A stretch of 64,000 bases of DNA, from positions 35,429-99,428 of the forward strand of contig CAKVCL010000011.1 in assembly GCA_934725855.1 (NCBI GenBank), read 5' to 3'. Under the pieces are notes generated by a model. The model was not told the origin of the DNA. It worked only from the letters and a program-made list of their open reading frames with translations, and did no database searches. The stretch comes from an uncultured Cellulosilyticum sp. (GTDB lineage Bacteria > Bacillota > Clostridia > Lachnospirales > Cellulosilyticaceae). Every line of letters starts with the position of its first letter. The stretch's first letter is position 1. A program made the translations under genes and the position numbers. Below, one piece after another: positions 44,862 to 54,735 of the stretch.

Positions 44862-45575
44862 TTAATGGGAAAGAGCGGTTTGAAGTTTATCTTGAGCTAG
44901 GATTTTAAAGCTATTTTGATAATAATCAATCAGCCCCTCTTCTTTCATACGACTAAGCTCGCGGCACATAGAAGTTCTTGAGACATTAAGATAGTCTGCA
45001 AGTTGATTCCTGTTTAAGTGGATGGTAAAGGAATAACTTTGTTGGGATTTGGCTTCTAATAGTAAGTAAGTTACTAATTTTTCGCGCATCCCTTTTAAAA
45101 GAAGTAAGTCCATCTTGGTATTGAGATCGTAATTCTTTTCACCAAGTAAGAGCATCATATTATAGATTAAGCTATGGTGAAAGTTGCAACCATGCTCACA
45201 GCCGCCTATAATTTTCTCGTAAGGAATGAGTAGCAAGCTAACAGGGGTTAAGGCAGTAGCTAGAATAGGAGATAAACGGTCACGTGTACAAACAACGCCT
45301 TCACCAAATAATCTGCTGCTTGATAAAATAGAAACGATATTTTTTTGACCAGAGAAGTTTTCTTTAGCAATTTCAACTTGTCCATCTAAAACAATATAGA
45401 TAAAACGTACCAAAGAACCTTGAGTGATAATCATTTCATCTGCTTGATAGTGCTTAAGCTGTACTTTAAGACAAGGAAGAAGATGGATGAGCTCATCAAG
45501 GCAGATGTTTTTAAAAAGAGGGGCTTTAAGGAGAGTTTGATGCTGCTCGAAAGTTAGTAGTGAGTTGTTTTTCAT
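44862..45575 (-). CDS. Crp/Fnr family transcriptional regulator
   Basis: 237 residues: a cyclic-nucleotide-fold domain (QADEMIITQGSLVRFIYIVL, LDGQVEIAKENFSGQ, RLFGEGVVC), a dimerisation helix, and a helix-turn-helix with recognition region NQLADYLNVSRTSMCRELSR. There is a CEHGCNFHH stretch in the middle, with Cys and His that could bind metal or iron-sulfur. It is transcribed divergently from hcp, the arrangement seen for HcpR-type regulators of nitrosative stress. A GAAAGGAC box precedes the ATG. Confidence 0.9.
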   Translation of the reverse strand: MKNNSLLTFEQHQTLLKAPLFKNICLDELIHLLPCLKVQLKHYQADEMIITQGSLVRFIYIVLDGQVEIAKENFSGQKNIVSILSSSRLFGEGVVCTRDRLSPILATALTPVSLLLIPYEKIIGGCEHGCNFHHSLIYNMMLLLGEKNYDLNTKMDLLLLKGMREKLVTYLLLEAKSQQSYSFTIHLNRNQLADYLNVSRTSMCRELSRMKEEGLIDYYQNSFKILAQDKLQTALSH

Positions 45576-45721
45576 AGTTGTCCTTTCTAGGTAATAAATT
45601 ATGCTAATTTATATAAATGATGTTGCTTCATATGAATCCTATCATAGAGTAAAAGAAAATGATGGTCAAGGTAAGTGGTAAAGAATGAAAATTATAAACC
45701 AATCGATTCATGGATAAATTT

Positions 45722-45735
45722 GTAGCTGTAGCTAC
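45722..45735. promoter_or_regulatory. Palindromic operator upstream of hcp
   Basis: GTAGCT-GT-AGCTAC. The wider 18-mer TTGTAGCTGTAGCTACGA pairs at 7 of 8 positions per arm. Its centre (45728.5) is about 41.5 bp upstream of the start predicted from TATAAT at 45758, typical for class II activation by a Crp/Fnr dimer. Confidence 0.55.
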
Positions 45736-45757
45736 GATGTAGAAGCTGTTTTTTATC

Positions 45758-45763
45758 TATAAT
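45758..45763 (+). promoter_or_regulatory. -10 box of the hcp promoter
   Basis: TATAAT with no acceptable -35 (CGATGT at the 17-bp position), which fits a promoter needing an activator. Confidence 0.55.
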
Positions 45764-45824
45764 ACATTCATACGAAACGCAAACAAATGGCCATTGTGTC
45801 ATTTATATAAAGGAGATATCATTT

Positions 45825-47750
45825 ATGACAAACAATATGTTCTGTATGCAATGTCAAGAAACAGCAGGCAATAAAGGTTGCACAAAAGTAGGGGTTTGTG
45901 GTAAAAGTGCAGACCTTAGTAATATGCAAGACTTACTCATCTATGTAACAAAGGGTTTATCAGAAGTTACAACGAGATTACGTGCCCAAGGAAAAGCAAT
46001 TTCTAAAGATTTAAATCACTATATTACATTAAATTTATTTACAACGATTACAAATGCAAACTTTGATGATGAAGTTTTCTATGTAAGAGTTAAAGAAACT
46101 TTAGCGAGGAAAAATGAATTAATTAGTCAGTTATCTAATAAAGAAAACTTATCAGAAGCAGCCACATGGGATATTGACGAAAACAAAAAATCAGGCTTCT
46201 TAGCAACGCTTAAAAATATCGTTAAAGGAAACGACAATGCTAGCGAAATCAATGCGATGTTAAAAGCTAAAGCGGAGTCAAAAGAAGTAGGCGTACTAGC
46301 AACAGAAGACGAAGATATTCGTTCCCTTAGAGAATTAATCACTTATGGATTAAAAGGATTATCAGCTTACTCAAAACATGCTAATGCTTTAGGACATAAT
46401 AATGAAGAAATCGATGCTTTTATGCAAGCGACTTTAGCCAAACTATTAGATGACACCTTATCTGTAGATGACCTAGTTGCTTTAACATTAGAAACAGGTA
46501 AATTTGGTGTGGATGGTATGGCACTTTTAGATACAGCCAACACAACAACTTATGGAAATCCAGAAATGACAAAAGTGAATATTGGGGTAGGTAAAAATCC
46601 TGGTATTTTAGTATCTGGTCATGATCTTGCGGATATTGAACAATTACTTATTCAAACAGAAGGGACAGGCGTAGACGTATATACTCACTCTGAAATGTTA
46701 CCAGCACACTACTATCCACAACTAAAAAAATATAACCACTTAGTTGGAAACTACGGAAATGCTTGGTGGAAACAAAAAGAAGAGTTTGAAAGCTTCAATG
46801 GACCAATCTTAATGACAACAAACTGCATTGTTCCTCCAAAGGATTCTTATAAAGATAGAATGTTTACAACAGGTGCAGCAGGTTACGCTGGATGTAAACA
46901 CATTTCTGGGGAAGCAGGAAGTGAGAAAGATTTCTCTGAGATTATTGAAATGGCTAAAAAATGTAAAGCACCAACAGAAATCGAAACGGGTGAAATCATT
47001 GGTGGATTTGCTCATGAACAAGTATTTGCCCTTGCAGATACAGTTGTTGATGCCATTAAAACAGGTGCCATTAAGAAATTTGTTGTAATGGCAGGATGCG
47101 ATGGTAGAGCGACAAAACGTAACTACTATACAGATTTTGCGAAAGCCCTTCCAAAAGATACAGTCATTCTTACAGCAGGATGTGCGAAATATAAATACAA
47201 CAAATTAGATCTTGGTGATATTGGTGGTATTCCAAGAGTATTAGATGCAGGTCAATGTAATGATTCTTATTCACTTGCCCTCATTGCTCTTAAATTAAAA
47301 GAAGTATTTGAACTGGCAGATATTAATGAATTACCAATCGTATACAACATTGCTTGGTATGAACAAAAAGCAGTCATTGTGTTACTTTCATTATTATATC
47401 TTGGCGTGAAAGAAATTCACTTAGGACCAACACTTCCAGCCTTTCTTTCACCAAATGTCGCTAAAGTGTTAGTTGATAACTTTGGTATTGGCGGCATTTC
47501 TACAGTAGAAGAAGATATGAAAATGTTCTTTGGTGAAGCAATTGAAACTGTAGAAAAAGCAGAAGGAAAAATCACTAAAAACATGATTATTGGTGATATT
47601 TTAAAACAAAATCCAGAAAATGCACGTGTATTAATGGAAGCAGGTATGCACTGTCTTGGATGTCCATCATCACAAATGGAAAGTTTAGAAGAGGCTTGCG
47701 CCGTACATGGTTTAGATGTTGAAATGATTTTAGCAAATTTAAATAAATAA
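45825..47750 (+). CDS. hcp: Hybrid-cluster protein fused to a DUF1858 domain
   Basis: 641 residues, longer than the usual 550 or so. The start [22 protein letters not shown] supplies the N-terminal Cys cluster. [25 protein letters not shown] and [19 protein letters not shown] belong to the hybrid 4Fe-2S-2O site. The last 65 residues ([20 protein letters not shown] and [20 protein letters not shown]) form the DUF1858 disulfide-type domain. Hcp reduces NO or hydroxylamine and is a stress enzyme in anaerobes. It starts after AAAGGAGAT. A strong terminator follows. Confidence 0.96.
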   Translation: MTNNMFCMQCQETAGNKGCTKVGVCGKSADLSNMQDLLIYVTKGLSEVTTRLRAQGKAISKDLNHYITLNLFTTITNANFDDEVFYVRVKETLARKNELISQLSNKENLSEAATWDIDENKKSGFLATLKNIVKGNDNASEINAMLKAKAESKEVGVLATEDEDIRSLRELITYGLKGLSAYSKHANALGHNNEEIDAFMQATLAKLLDDTLSVDDLVALTLETGKFGVDGMALLDTANTTTYGNPEMTKVNIGVGKNPGILVSGHDLADIEQLLIQTEGTGVDVYTHSEMLPAHYYPQLKKYNHLVGNYGNAWWKQKEEFESFNGPILMTTNCIVPPKDSYKDRMFTTGAAGYAGCKHISGEAGSEKDFSEIIEMAKKCKAPTEIETGEIIGGFAHEQVFALADTVVDAIKTGAIKKFVVMAGCDGRATKRNYYTDFAKALPKDTVILTAGCAKYKYNKLDLGDIGGIPRVLDAGQCNDSYSLALIALKLKEVFELADINELPIVYNIAWYEQKAVIVLLSLLYLGVKEIHLGPTLPAFLSPNVAKVLVDNFGIGGISTVEEDMKMFFGEAIETVEKAEGKITKNMIIGDILKQNPENARVLMEAGMHCLGCPSSQMESLEEACAVHGLDVEMILANLNK

Positions 47751-47769
47751 TAAACAATTTATGCAAGAT

Positions 47770-47820
47770 AATAACTTTGAGAAAAGCTGAAGTGGATTTT
47801 TCTCAAAGTTATTTTTATTT
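47770..47820 (+). terminator. Terminator of hcp
   Basis: AATAACTTTGAGAAAA (47770-47785) pairs with TTTTCTCAAAGTTATT (47798-47813), followed by a T-rich tail. Confidence 0.85.
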
Positions 47821-47953
47821 TAAGGGAATAGTAAATGATGGCTAAGGCTTAGAAAAGCTTATAGTTATGAGTGCTATTTATTGAAAAAATAGGGCTTTCG
47901 TGATACTATTCTAAAAAGAATATTGCAAATAATACTTAGTGTAGGTGATTTAT

Positions 47954-50900
47954 ATGCCAAAGGAAATAAAGAAATTGCAAGATTTTTGCGATATGGAAAA
48001 GCTGTATAGTATGCTAGATAATTGGTCAAAGAGCACAGGAATGTTTGTTACATTATATGATGAAAAAGGTAAAGTCCTATTACCTTGTTATAGTATGTCT
48101 AAATATTGTGAATCGATTCAAGAGACAAAAGAAGGGCTGAAAGCATGTCAAGCCTATATAGAGAATGCAGATGGCATGTTTTTGTGTCATGCAGGATTTT
48201 GCGATTTTTTAATTATACTTAGGTTACCGGATGGAATACAATTAGGCAAGGTCATTGCAGGTCAAGTACTTTCCGATAAACAAAAAGTAGATGTACTTTA
48301 TAGTAGGGCACAAAAATTGGGTGTACCAGAATGGAAGATTAATGAGGATATTTCAAATATAAAAAGAAGAACATATGATGAGATTGAAGGTGCCTATACT
48401 TTATTAGATGACATGCTTGCTTTTTTTATTGAGAAAAGTTATTCCATATGGATGGAAAAGAAAGAAAATCAAAAACAAAAACTTAAACAGATGCAGACTA
48501 TTCGAGCATTTGGGAATATTTATTTTGCGGCTTGGAGTATAGATCTATTACATAATCATGTAGAAGCAATCAAAGAACCAGAATTTGCTAAATCAATAGA
48601 AGATATTTCAGATGGAACAATTGAATCGGTACTAGAAGTGCTATTTAATAGACAGAGTGCTGAGACCAAAGGCATATTAGAGAATGTATTAATTATCCCA
48701 AACATTATTGCTAGTTTAGAAAAGGATAATAAAGTTGAGGTTGAGTATTGTGATAAAGAGGTGGGATGGTGCCGCCTTACAATTATTCCCGTTGAAAAGG
48801 ATAGAATAGGAAAACTAGCAAGGTTATTGCTTGGAATACAGAGTATTGATGCTCAAAAGAAGAAAGAGCAAAAAACGAATATCAAGTTACGTGAAATGAA
48901 AGAAGCAGCAGCAAAATATAATGCCTTTCATGAAGCGATTACCCAAAAGAACATTTGTGAATATTATGTTGATTTAAGGGATAATAAGTTTCATTCCTTT
49001 AAAGTGCATGATTCAATGCTTAAAGTGTTTGAGTCGAGTAGAGATTGGGATGAGCTTGTAAGAGGTTACTTAGAACATTGTGTGTATCCAGAATATAAAG
49101 AAGAGGTTGCCAAAATTTATAATAGAGAGTACGTTATAAAAAAACTTAATAAAGATAAAAGAAAACTAAGTGTAGATAGTAAAATTATATTAGATGGAAG
49201 GCCAAAATGGGTGAGAAATACTGTGACACTTAGTTCAGTAGATGGTGAAACCCCAACCCATGTTGTTGTGCTGGTAAGAGATATAACAAAACAAAAGGAA
49301 GAGGAAGAATTAAAATCACGTTATACTAAGATTATGGCTGCATTAAGTGTAGATTATGATTCTGTATTTTATATTAACTTGGATGAGAATAGTTTAAGTA
49401 TTATACAATCTTCTTCACACATTTTAGAAATTGGATTAGAGCGCAGTTTACCTTCTTATGATAAAGCGATACAGAAGTATATTAAAGAATTAGTAGTAGA
49501 GGAAGATGCTGTAGAGTTATTAAAGGTAGTTAATCGCAAAGCAATGATTTCACGTTTGAAAAGCGAAAAAGATTTTTCATATCGTTATCGATTAAGACCT
49601 AATTCTAAAAATGAAGAGTTTTTCGAACTACACTGCGTAAATGTGAGTGAAAAATCAGGAGAGCATGTGATGGTTACAGGCTCACGCTGTATTGATGCAA
49701 TGATTGAGGAAGAAAAGAAATATAGAGAAGGATTAGAAAAAGCAAATGCCAGAGCACAAATACAGCTTGAAACAGTTGCCAATGCGATACCGGGTGGATT
49801 TAAAATTTGTAATGACGACGAGCTATTTACTTTTAACTATGTTTCACCTCAACTTGCACAAATGTTTGGTTATACTCTAGAAGAACTTTATGAGGTATCA
49901 CATGGAAATATTATAGATTGGGCTAAACCCGAAGATCGCATGCAATGTTTTGCTGATATTCAAAATGGTTATATGAGGGGTGACACCTATGCTACTAAAT
50001 ATCGTTTGAAGGCAAAAGATGGAAGCTGGAGATGGGTATCAGATCATGGCAAAAAGGTCATTCAAAATGATGGGAGTATTAAGCATTATTCATTTTTAAT
50101 TGATATTGATGAAACTGAGAAGCAGGCTGAAATGATAAAAAGCACGAATGCTATATTGAATAGAGAACGGGGACAATATAGAGAAGCTATTTTGCATGAA
50201 TGTATGTATACTTTCACATTTGATTTGACACAAGGTTATGTGGAAAAAGAATATTTACTAAATAATGGTGAAAGTCCCATTCAATTAATGGGCTTAAAGG
50301 TTCCTGTTCTATTTGATGATTGGATTAAAGAATTTAGAAAAATGGTTGATCTAAAAGTCTTAGATGGCAAAGAAATGAATAAACTTTGCGCTAGACATTT
50401 ACTAGATAGTTATGCAAATGGCAAAAAATTTTATGAGATTGAATACTATGATACAAGGTTAAAAAATTATCAAAGAATGACGATTTTAATGACAACTGAT
50501 GAGGAAAGTGGACATGTAGTGGCTTGTGTAATAGGACATGACATTACAAAGCAAAAAGTTCAAGTTGAAGCTGCTAAAAAAGCTTTGGCTGCAAAAAATC
50601 TAGAACTGCAAACTGCATTGACACAGGCAGAAGAAGCTAATAATGCAAAATCAGAATTCCTTTCTAGAATGTCTCATGACATACGGACGCCTATGAATGG
50701 CATTTTAGGAATGAGTAAAATCGCTCAAGATAGTATAGGGAATAAAGAAAAGGTATTAATGGCGTTAAAAAAAATAGACAGAGCAGGAAAACAGTTAGGA
50801 ATGTTGATTAACGACGTTTTAGATATGAGCAAACTTGAAAGTGGTAAAATGGAGCTTTCTTATGAAGCATTTGACCTAAATGATTTGCTTTCAAACATGA

Positions 50901-51772
50901 AAGATACAATTGAATCTATCATCAGAGAAAAACAAATTAAGTTAATGGGAAGTCATTATAATAATAGTCATACAAAAGTTATAGGTAGCCCTCTTTATTT
51001 GCGTAGAATTATTCAAAATATATTAAGCAATGCTGTAAAGTATAATAAGGTAGGAGGGACATTAGAAATATGGCTAGATGAAGAAAAAATTGATAGCAAG
51101 CATTCGATGTTTTGTTTTAAAGTGAAAGATTCTGGAATTGGGATGAGCAAGGAGTATCTCCAACATATGTTTGAACCATTTTCTAGAGAAACTACAGATG
51201 CAGGAACGATTTATCAAGGAACAGGTTTAGGAATGGCTATCGTAAAGGAGTTAATTGAATTAATGGGGGGGAACATAGAAGTCGAAAGTGAATTAGGCAT
51301 TGGAACCACAGCTATTGTAAGAATTCCTTTTGAACTATACTTTGCTGAGATTAAAGTAAGTGAAAGCTCAGAACAAGTAAAAGTAAAATTTGATGGTGCC
51401 CATTTTCTAGTAGTTGAAGATAATGAGCTTAATACCGAAATTATTCAATTTATGCTAGAACAATTAGGAGTAGTAGTGACTTTGGCACACAATGGTGAAG
51501 AAGCTGTTGAAATTTTTGAAAATACTTCAGATGGAACATTTGATTTAATTTTGATGGATATTATGATGCCAGTGCTAGATGGATTAGAGGCAACTAAAAT
51601 GATTCGAGCGATGAAAAAATCAGATGCAAAAACGATTCCTATTATCGCAATGACAGCAAATGCTTTTAAAGAAGATGTATTAAAATGCCGCAAAGCAGGT
51701 ATGAATGATCACATAGCAAAACCGATTGATTTTAAAATAATGATGGATACTTTAGCTAGATATATTTTTTAG
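47954..51772 (+). CDS. PocR-PAS hybrid sensor histidine kinase
   Basis: About 1272 residues from the ATG at 47954. An upstream in-frame GTG (47945) is less likely. Order of domains: PocR ligand-binding domain (about 8-165) with Cys residues and CHAGFCDF; a linker; three or four PAS domains (about 320-875, clearest at TFNYVSPQLAQMFGYTLEEL and DGSWRWVSDHGKK); HisKA with phospho-His near 908 (SRMSHDIRTPMNG); HATPase (DSGIGMS, GTGLGMAIV); receiver with Asp near 1202 (LILMDIMMPVLDG). There is no membrane segment, so it senses internal signals. An HD-GYP regulator follows. Confidence 0.92.
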   Translation: MPKEIKKLQDFCDMEKLYSMLDNWSKSTGMFVTLYDEKGKVLLPCYSMSKYCESIQETKEGLKACQAYIENADGMFLCHAGFCDFLIILRLPDGIQLGKVIAGQVLSDKQKVDVLYSRAQKLGVPEWKINEDISNIKRRTYDEIEGAYTLLDDMLAFFIEKSYSIWMEKKENQKQKLKQMQTIRAFGNIYFAAWSIDLLHNHVEAIKEPEFAKSIEDISDGTIESVLEVLFNRQSAETKGILENVLIIPNIIASLEKDNKVEVEYCDKEVGWCRLTIIPVEKDRIGKLARLLLGIQSIDAQKKKEQKTNIKLREMKEAAAKYNAFHEAITQKNICEYYVDLRDNKFHSFKVHDSMLKVFESSRDWDELVRGYLEHCVYPEYKEEVAKIYNREYVIKKLNKDKRKLSVDSKIILDGRPKWVRNTVTLSSVDGETPTHVVVLVRDITKQKEEEELKSRYTKIMAALSVDYDSVFYINLDENSLSIIQSSSHILEIGLERSLPSYDKAIQKYIKELVVEEDAVELLKVVNRKAMISRLKSEKDFSYRYRLRPNSKNEEFFELHCVNVSEKSGEHVMVTGSRCIDAMIEEEKKYREGLEKANARAQIQLETVANAIPGGFKICNDDELFTFNYVSPQLAQMFGYTLEELYEVSHGNIIDWAKPEDRMQCFADIQNGYMRGDTYATKYRLKAKDGSWRWVSDHGKKVIQNDGSIKHYSFLIDIDETEKQAEMIKSTNAILNRERGQYREAILHECMYTFTFDLTQGYVEKEYLLNNGESPIQLMGLKVPVLFDDWIKEFRKMVDLKVLDGKEMNKLCARHLLDSYANGKKFYEIEYYDTRLKNYQRMTILMTTDEESGHVVACVIGHDITKQKVQVEAAKKALAAKNLELQTALTQAEEANNAKSEFLSRMSHDIRTPMNGILGMSKIAQDSIGNKEKVLMALKKIDRAGKQLGMLINDVLDMSKLESGKMELSYEAFDLNDLLSNMKDTIESIIREKQIKLMGSHYNNSHTKVIGSPLYLRRIIQNILSNAVKYNKVGGTLEIWLDEEKIDSKHSMFCFKVKDSGIGMSKEYLQHMFEPFSRETTDAGTIYQGTGLGMAIVKELIELMGGNIEVESELGIGTTAIVRIPFELYFAEIKVSESSEQVKVKFDGAHFLVVEDNELNTEIIQFMLEQLGVVVTLAHNGEEAVEIFENTSDGTFDLILMDIMMPVLDGLEATKMIRAMKKSDAKTIPIIAMTANAFKEDVLKCRKAGMNDHIAKPIDFKIMMDTLARYIF

Positions 51773-51880
51773 CATAAGAATTTCAATAGTGATAAGCAGG
51801 ATGATACGATCAAAAATAAAATATTAATAGTAAGCAGGAAATGATTTAGTCTATTTGGACAAGTAGGGAGGAAATTGTCT

Positions 51881-52945
51881 ATGAAAAAAATATTAATTGC
51901 GGATGATGCGGAAATTAATCGTGAGATACTAAAAGAAATTTTTATAGAGCAATTTGAAATATTAGAAGCAAGTGATGGGGCACAGGCTATAGAACTGATA
52001 GAACAAAATATTCATCAATTATCACTAGTATTATTAGATTTGGTAATGCCAGAGAAGAATGGACTGGAAGTTATGGAACATATGACCATAAAAGGGTATA
52101 TTGAATGGATTCCTGTTATGATGATTACAGGTGAAGCAACGATAGAAAGTGATGTTAAAGCCTATGAATATGGTGCTGCTGATATTATTTATAAACCATT
52201 TTCAGCTAAAGTGGTCATGCGTAGAGCATTTAACATTATTGAGTTATATGAAAATAGAAGGAATATTGAGAAACAATTAGCTATTCGAACTAAGCAATTG
52301 GTTGAAAGTCAAGCTAAGCTTGAAAGAAACAATGAGTTTTTAGTTAATGCGCTAAGTTCTGTAGTTGAATTTAGAAACTTAGAATCAGGTAAGCATATTA
52401 GTCGTGTTAGAAAGATTACGGGTATTATGCTAAAACATTTGGTTGCGTTATATCCCGAGTATAATTACTTAAAAGAAGATATCCAAATGATTGTAAATGC
52501 TTCTGCTTTACATGATATAGGTAAAATTGCCATTCCAGATAGCATTTTACTTAAGCCTGGCAGGTTAACAAAAGAAGAATTTGAAGTCATGAAAACACAT
52601 ACAACGCAAGGTTGTGAAATTCTTGAAAAATTTAAACAAGATGAAACCGATTTTTATAAATATGCTTATGACATTTGTCGCTATCATCACGAACGTTATG
52701 ATGGAAGAGGCTATCCAGATCATTTAGAAGGTGAGGCTATTCCAATCTGGGCACAAGTGGTATCTATTGTTGACGTGTATGACGCCTTAGTAAGTCAAAG
52801 AGTGTATAAAGCACCGTATGAAGTCAATAAAGCGATTCGAATGATTCATGATGGAGAATGTGGTGTATTTTCTAATAAGATATTAGAATGCTTTGATTCG
52901 GCTAGATTTGAAATTTTAGTTGTTGCAAAATCAAACATTTTATAA
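51881..52945 (+). CDS. Response regulator with HD-GYP domain
   Basis: 354 residues from the ATG at 51881 after GGGAGGAAAT. Receiver domain with LIADDAEINREILKE and phospho-acceptor Asp53 (LVLLDLVMPEKNG), a linker coiled coil, then an HD-GYP domain: ASALHDIGKIAIPD (HD), HHERYDGRGYPDHLEG (GYP region) and VSIVDVYDALVS. HD-GYP proteins degrade cyclic di-GMP. It follows the hybrid kinase by about 108 bp and is its likely output, giving kinase-controlled cyclic di-GMP breakdown. Confidence 0.93.
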   Translation: MKKILIADDAEINREILKEIFIEQFEILEASDGAQAIELIEQNIHQLSLVLLDLVMPEKNGLEVMEHMTIKGYIEWIPVMMITGEATIESDVKAYEYGAADIIYKPFSAKVVMRRAFNIIELYENRRNIEKQLAIRTKQLVESQAKLERNNEFLVNALSSVVEFRNLESGKHISRVRKITGIMLKHLVALYPEYNYLKEDIQMIVNASALHDIGKIAIPDSILLKPGRLTKEEFEVMKTHTTQGCEILEKFKQDETDFYKYAYDICRYHHERYDGRGYPDHLEGEAIPIWAQVVSIVDVYDALVSQRVYKAPYEVNKAIRMIHDGECGVFSNKILECFDSARFEILVVAKSNIL

Positions 52946-52969
52946 TAAAGAATATGTATACTTGGCAGT

Positions 52970-53009
52970 GAGAAATATCCCTATTATGGTTATAATAGGG
53001 ATATTTCTC
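52970..53009 (+). terminator. Terminator-like hairpin after the HD-GYP gene
   Basis: 18-bp perfect stem GAGAAATATCCCTATTAT / ATAATAGGGATATTTCTC with a GGTT loop. A long U-tract is absent, and the right arm itself contains TATTTC. Confidence 0.7.
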
Positions 53010-53169
53010 GTGAAAGAATGTAGCCATAGCAACAATAAATAAGGTGATTTAATAGTAGAATAGATACTAATAGAAGGAATACATGGATAAAATAAGAAAG
53101 TATAAAATCAGCTACACACCAAAATAATCCATGAGTATAAAAAATAAAACGGATACAAGGAGAAACAAA

Positions 53170-53787
53170 ATGAGTGCATTTTTAGGACCTATTCACTATT
53201 GGTTATATAGAAAAATTGAATTACAGGAACAGCTCGTTGATCAAGTCATCATACTTGCACAAAATGAAGGGATTAACGATCTTAAACAAACACTTTTATC
53301 AAAATATGGTGAGTTTGACAGAAGACCACTTGAAGAAATTATAGATGGCTCAAATATTCACGGATGGCTTCAGGACAAAGTGGCTGGTAGTGAGTATAAG
53401 CTAGCGATTGGTGTGACAACCTTAGTTCATAAAGACGTAAAGTTAATGGAAAAATTAAAAGAAATTTTTTCAAGTGTGGGTGAAGAAAAGGGAAGTGCTT
53501 TATTACAAGAAGAAGGACTCACACTTGAAAGCATCTACCAAAATATTTTAGATAGTTTATTAGATGGTATGCCATGTGACCATGTCGTAAGCATTGTAAA
53601 GACAACAGATGATGAATTAGTATGGAAAACAGTTCATTGTGTACACGCGCCTTATTGGAATGAAATAGGTGGGGATGTTAATCATTACTATGAGTTAAGG
53701 GAAGCTTATTTAAATGGTTTTGCAAAAGCATTAGGAGTAAGCTTTGAAGTAGTGGGTGAAAAAACTTACGCAATTAAAAAAGCATAG
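53170..53787 (+). CDS. Unrecognised Cys/His-rich protein
   Basis: 205 residues from the ATG at 53170 with AAGGAGAA upstream. An earlier ATG at 53131 is in frame but adds a polar run. I do not recognise the family. The opening FLGPIHYWLYRKIELQEQLV is followed by a helical core. MPCDHVVSIV and WKTVHCVHAPYW carry Cys and His that could bind metal or heme, with some resemblance to ATC-hydrolase-like or V4R-type proteins, which I cannot confirm. It precedes the hemerythrin gene by 39 bp and is probably co-transcribed. Confidence 0.6.
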   Translation: MSAFLGPIHYWLYRKIELQEQLVDQVIILAQNEGINDLKQTLLSKYGEFDRRPLEEIIDGSNIHGWLQDKVAGSEYKLAIGVTTLVHKDVKLMEKLKEIFSSVGEEKGSALLQEEGLTLESIYQNILDSLLDGMPCDHVVSIVKTTDDELVWKTVHCVHAPYWNEIGGDVNHYYELREAYLNGFAKALGVSFEVVGEKTYAIKKA

Positions 53788-53826
53788 ACATCATAAGCAA
53801 TGAAGATCAAAAAAGAGGTGTAAGTG

Positions 53827-54384
53827 ATGAATAGTATTGAGATAATGATAAAAGAACATGAACTGATTACTAAGATGTTAAAGGTCATGAGAAGTGCTTG
53901 TTATGGACTTTTAAAAGGTGAAGAAATTGATATAGCAGATTTTTATGCTATGGCAGACTTTGTAAGAGATTATGCAGATGGACATCATCATCATAAAGAG
54001 GAAAAGTTTTTGTTTAAAACAATGGAAGAAAATTTAGGGGCGTTAGGACAGAAATTAATTCGTAATGGGATGTTAGTAGAACATGATTTAGGACGCCTTT
54101 ATATGACGGAACTTAGACAAGCACTTGCAAAATATGAATCAGGAGATGATGAAAGCCGTATGGATATCATTGCCAATATGATTTCATATACGCATTTACT
54201 TGAAAGACATATCGAAAAAGAAAATAGTGTGGTCTATACTTTTGCCGAAAAGCAATTAGCACCAGAAGTATTACAAGAGGTTCATGAGAAAACAAAGGTT
54301 TATGAAGAAGAAGCAAGAAAAAATAAAATTCAAGAACAGTATGAACAATTTGTTTATACGATGGAAACAAAATATACCAACTAA
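53827..54384 (+). CDS. Hemerythrin HHE-domain protein
   Basis: 185 residues from the ATG at 53827, GAGGTG upstream. A four-helix bundle with the His/Glu pattern of non-heme di-iron: IKEHELI, ADGHHHHKEEKFLF, LVEHDLG and HLLERHIEKEN. It may bind O2, NO or store iron. With the neighbouring hcp and the preceding protein it suggests a defence against oxygen or nitrosative stress. Cytoplasmic, no signal peptide. Confidence 0.9.
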   Translation: MNSIEIMIKEHELITKMLKVMRSACYGLLKGEEIDIADFYAMADFVRDYADGHHHHKEEKFLFKTMEENLGALGQKLIRNGMLVEHDLGRLYMTELRQALAKYESGDDESRMDIIANMISYTHLLERHIEKENSVVYTFAEKQLAPEVLQEVHEKTKVYEEEARKNKIQEQYEQFVYTMETKYTN

Positions 54385-54512
54385 AAAACATTTGCTATCG
54401 TGCAACAAAATTGATATAATAAGAGAAATTTATAACGTACTTCATAAGGGAGTAGTCAGCACTTTAGATGTGGTTAATTCAACATCATGAATTTATTTCT
54501 GGATTAATCTTA

Positions 54513-54561
54513 AATGACGAGACTTATATACTGATAAGGTGTATAAGTCTCGTCATTTTTT
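54513..54561 (+). terminator. Terminator after the hemerythrin gene
   Basis: AATGACGAGACTTATA (54513-54528) pairs with TATAAGTCTCGTCATT (54542-54557), then T. It lies 130 bp after the stop. The interval contains no convincing gene. Confidence 0.85.
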
Positions 54562-54735
54562 AATATGACCTATTAAATGATGGTTACTCACTGAATAAAG
54601 GGGGAGAAAAAAGTAACGAAAATTTGTGGCTAGATGCTTCTCTATAAGCGTTATAAATGTTAATATCTTTAATAGGCATATCTATAATTTTTATATGGGT
54701 TTAGATATGTAAAAAAGAAAAGGAGTGAAAGATGT
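54562..54735. other. Upstream region of the calcium ATPase gene
   Basis: AT-rich. A possible promoter has TATAAT at 54684-54689, with a poor -35 (TTAATA, 54661-54666). AAAGGAGTG at about 54719 is the ribosome binding site of the ATPase gene. Confidence 0.5.

Noticed and set aside
45627..45636. TTCATATGAA palindrome as an autoregulatory Crp/Fnr site
   Set aside because: Short and AT-rich, unlike the GTAGCT palindrome before hcp. Likely chance.
54284..54490. ORF overlapping the end of the hemerythrin gene
   Set aside because: A frame shadow of the hemerythrin gene that runs into the intergenic region, with no ribosome binding site.
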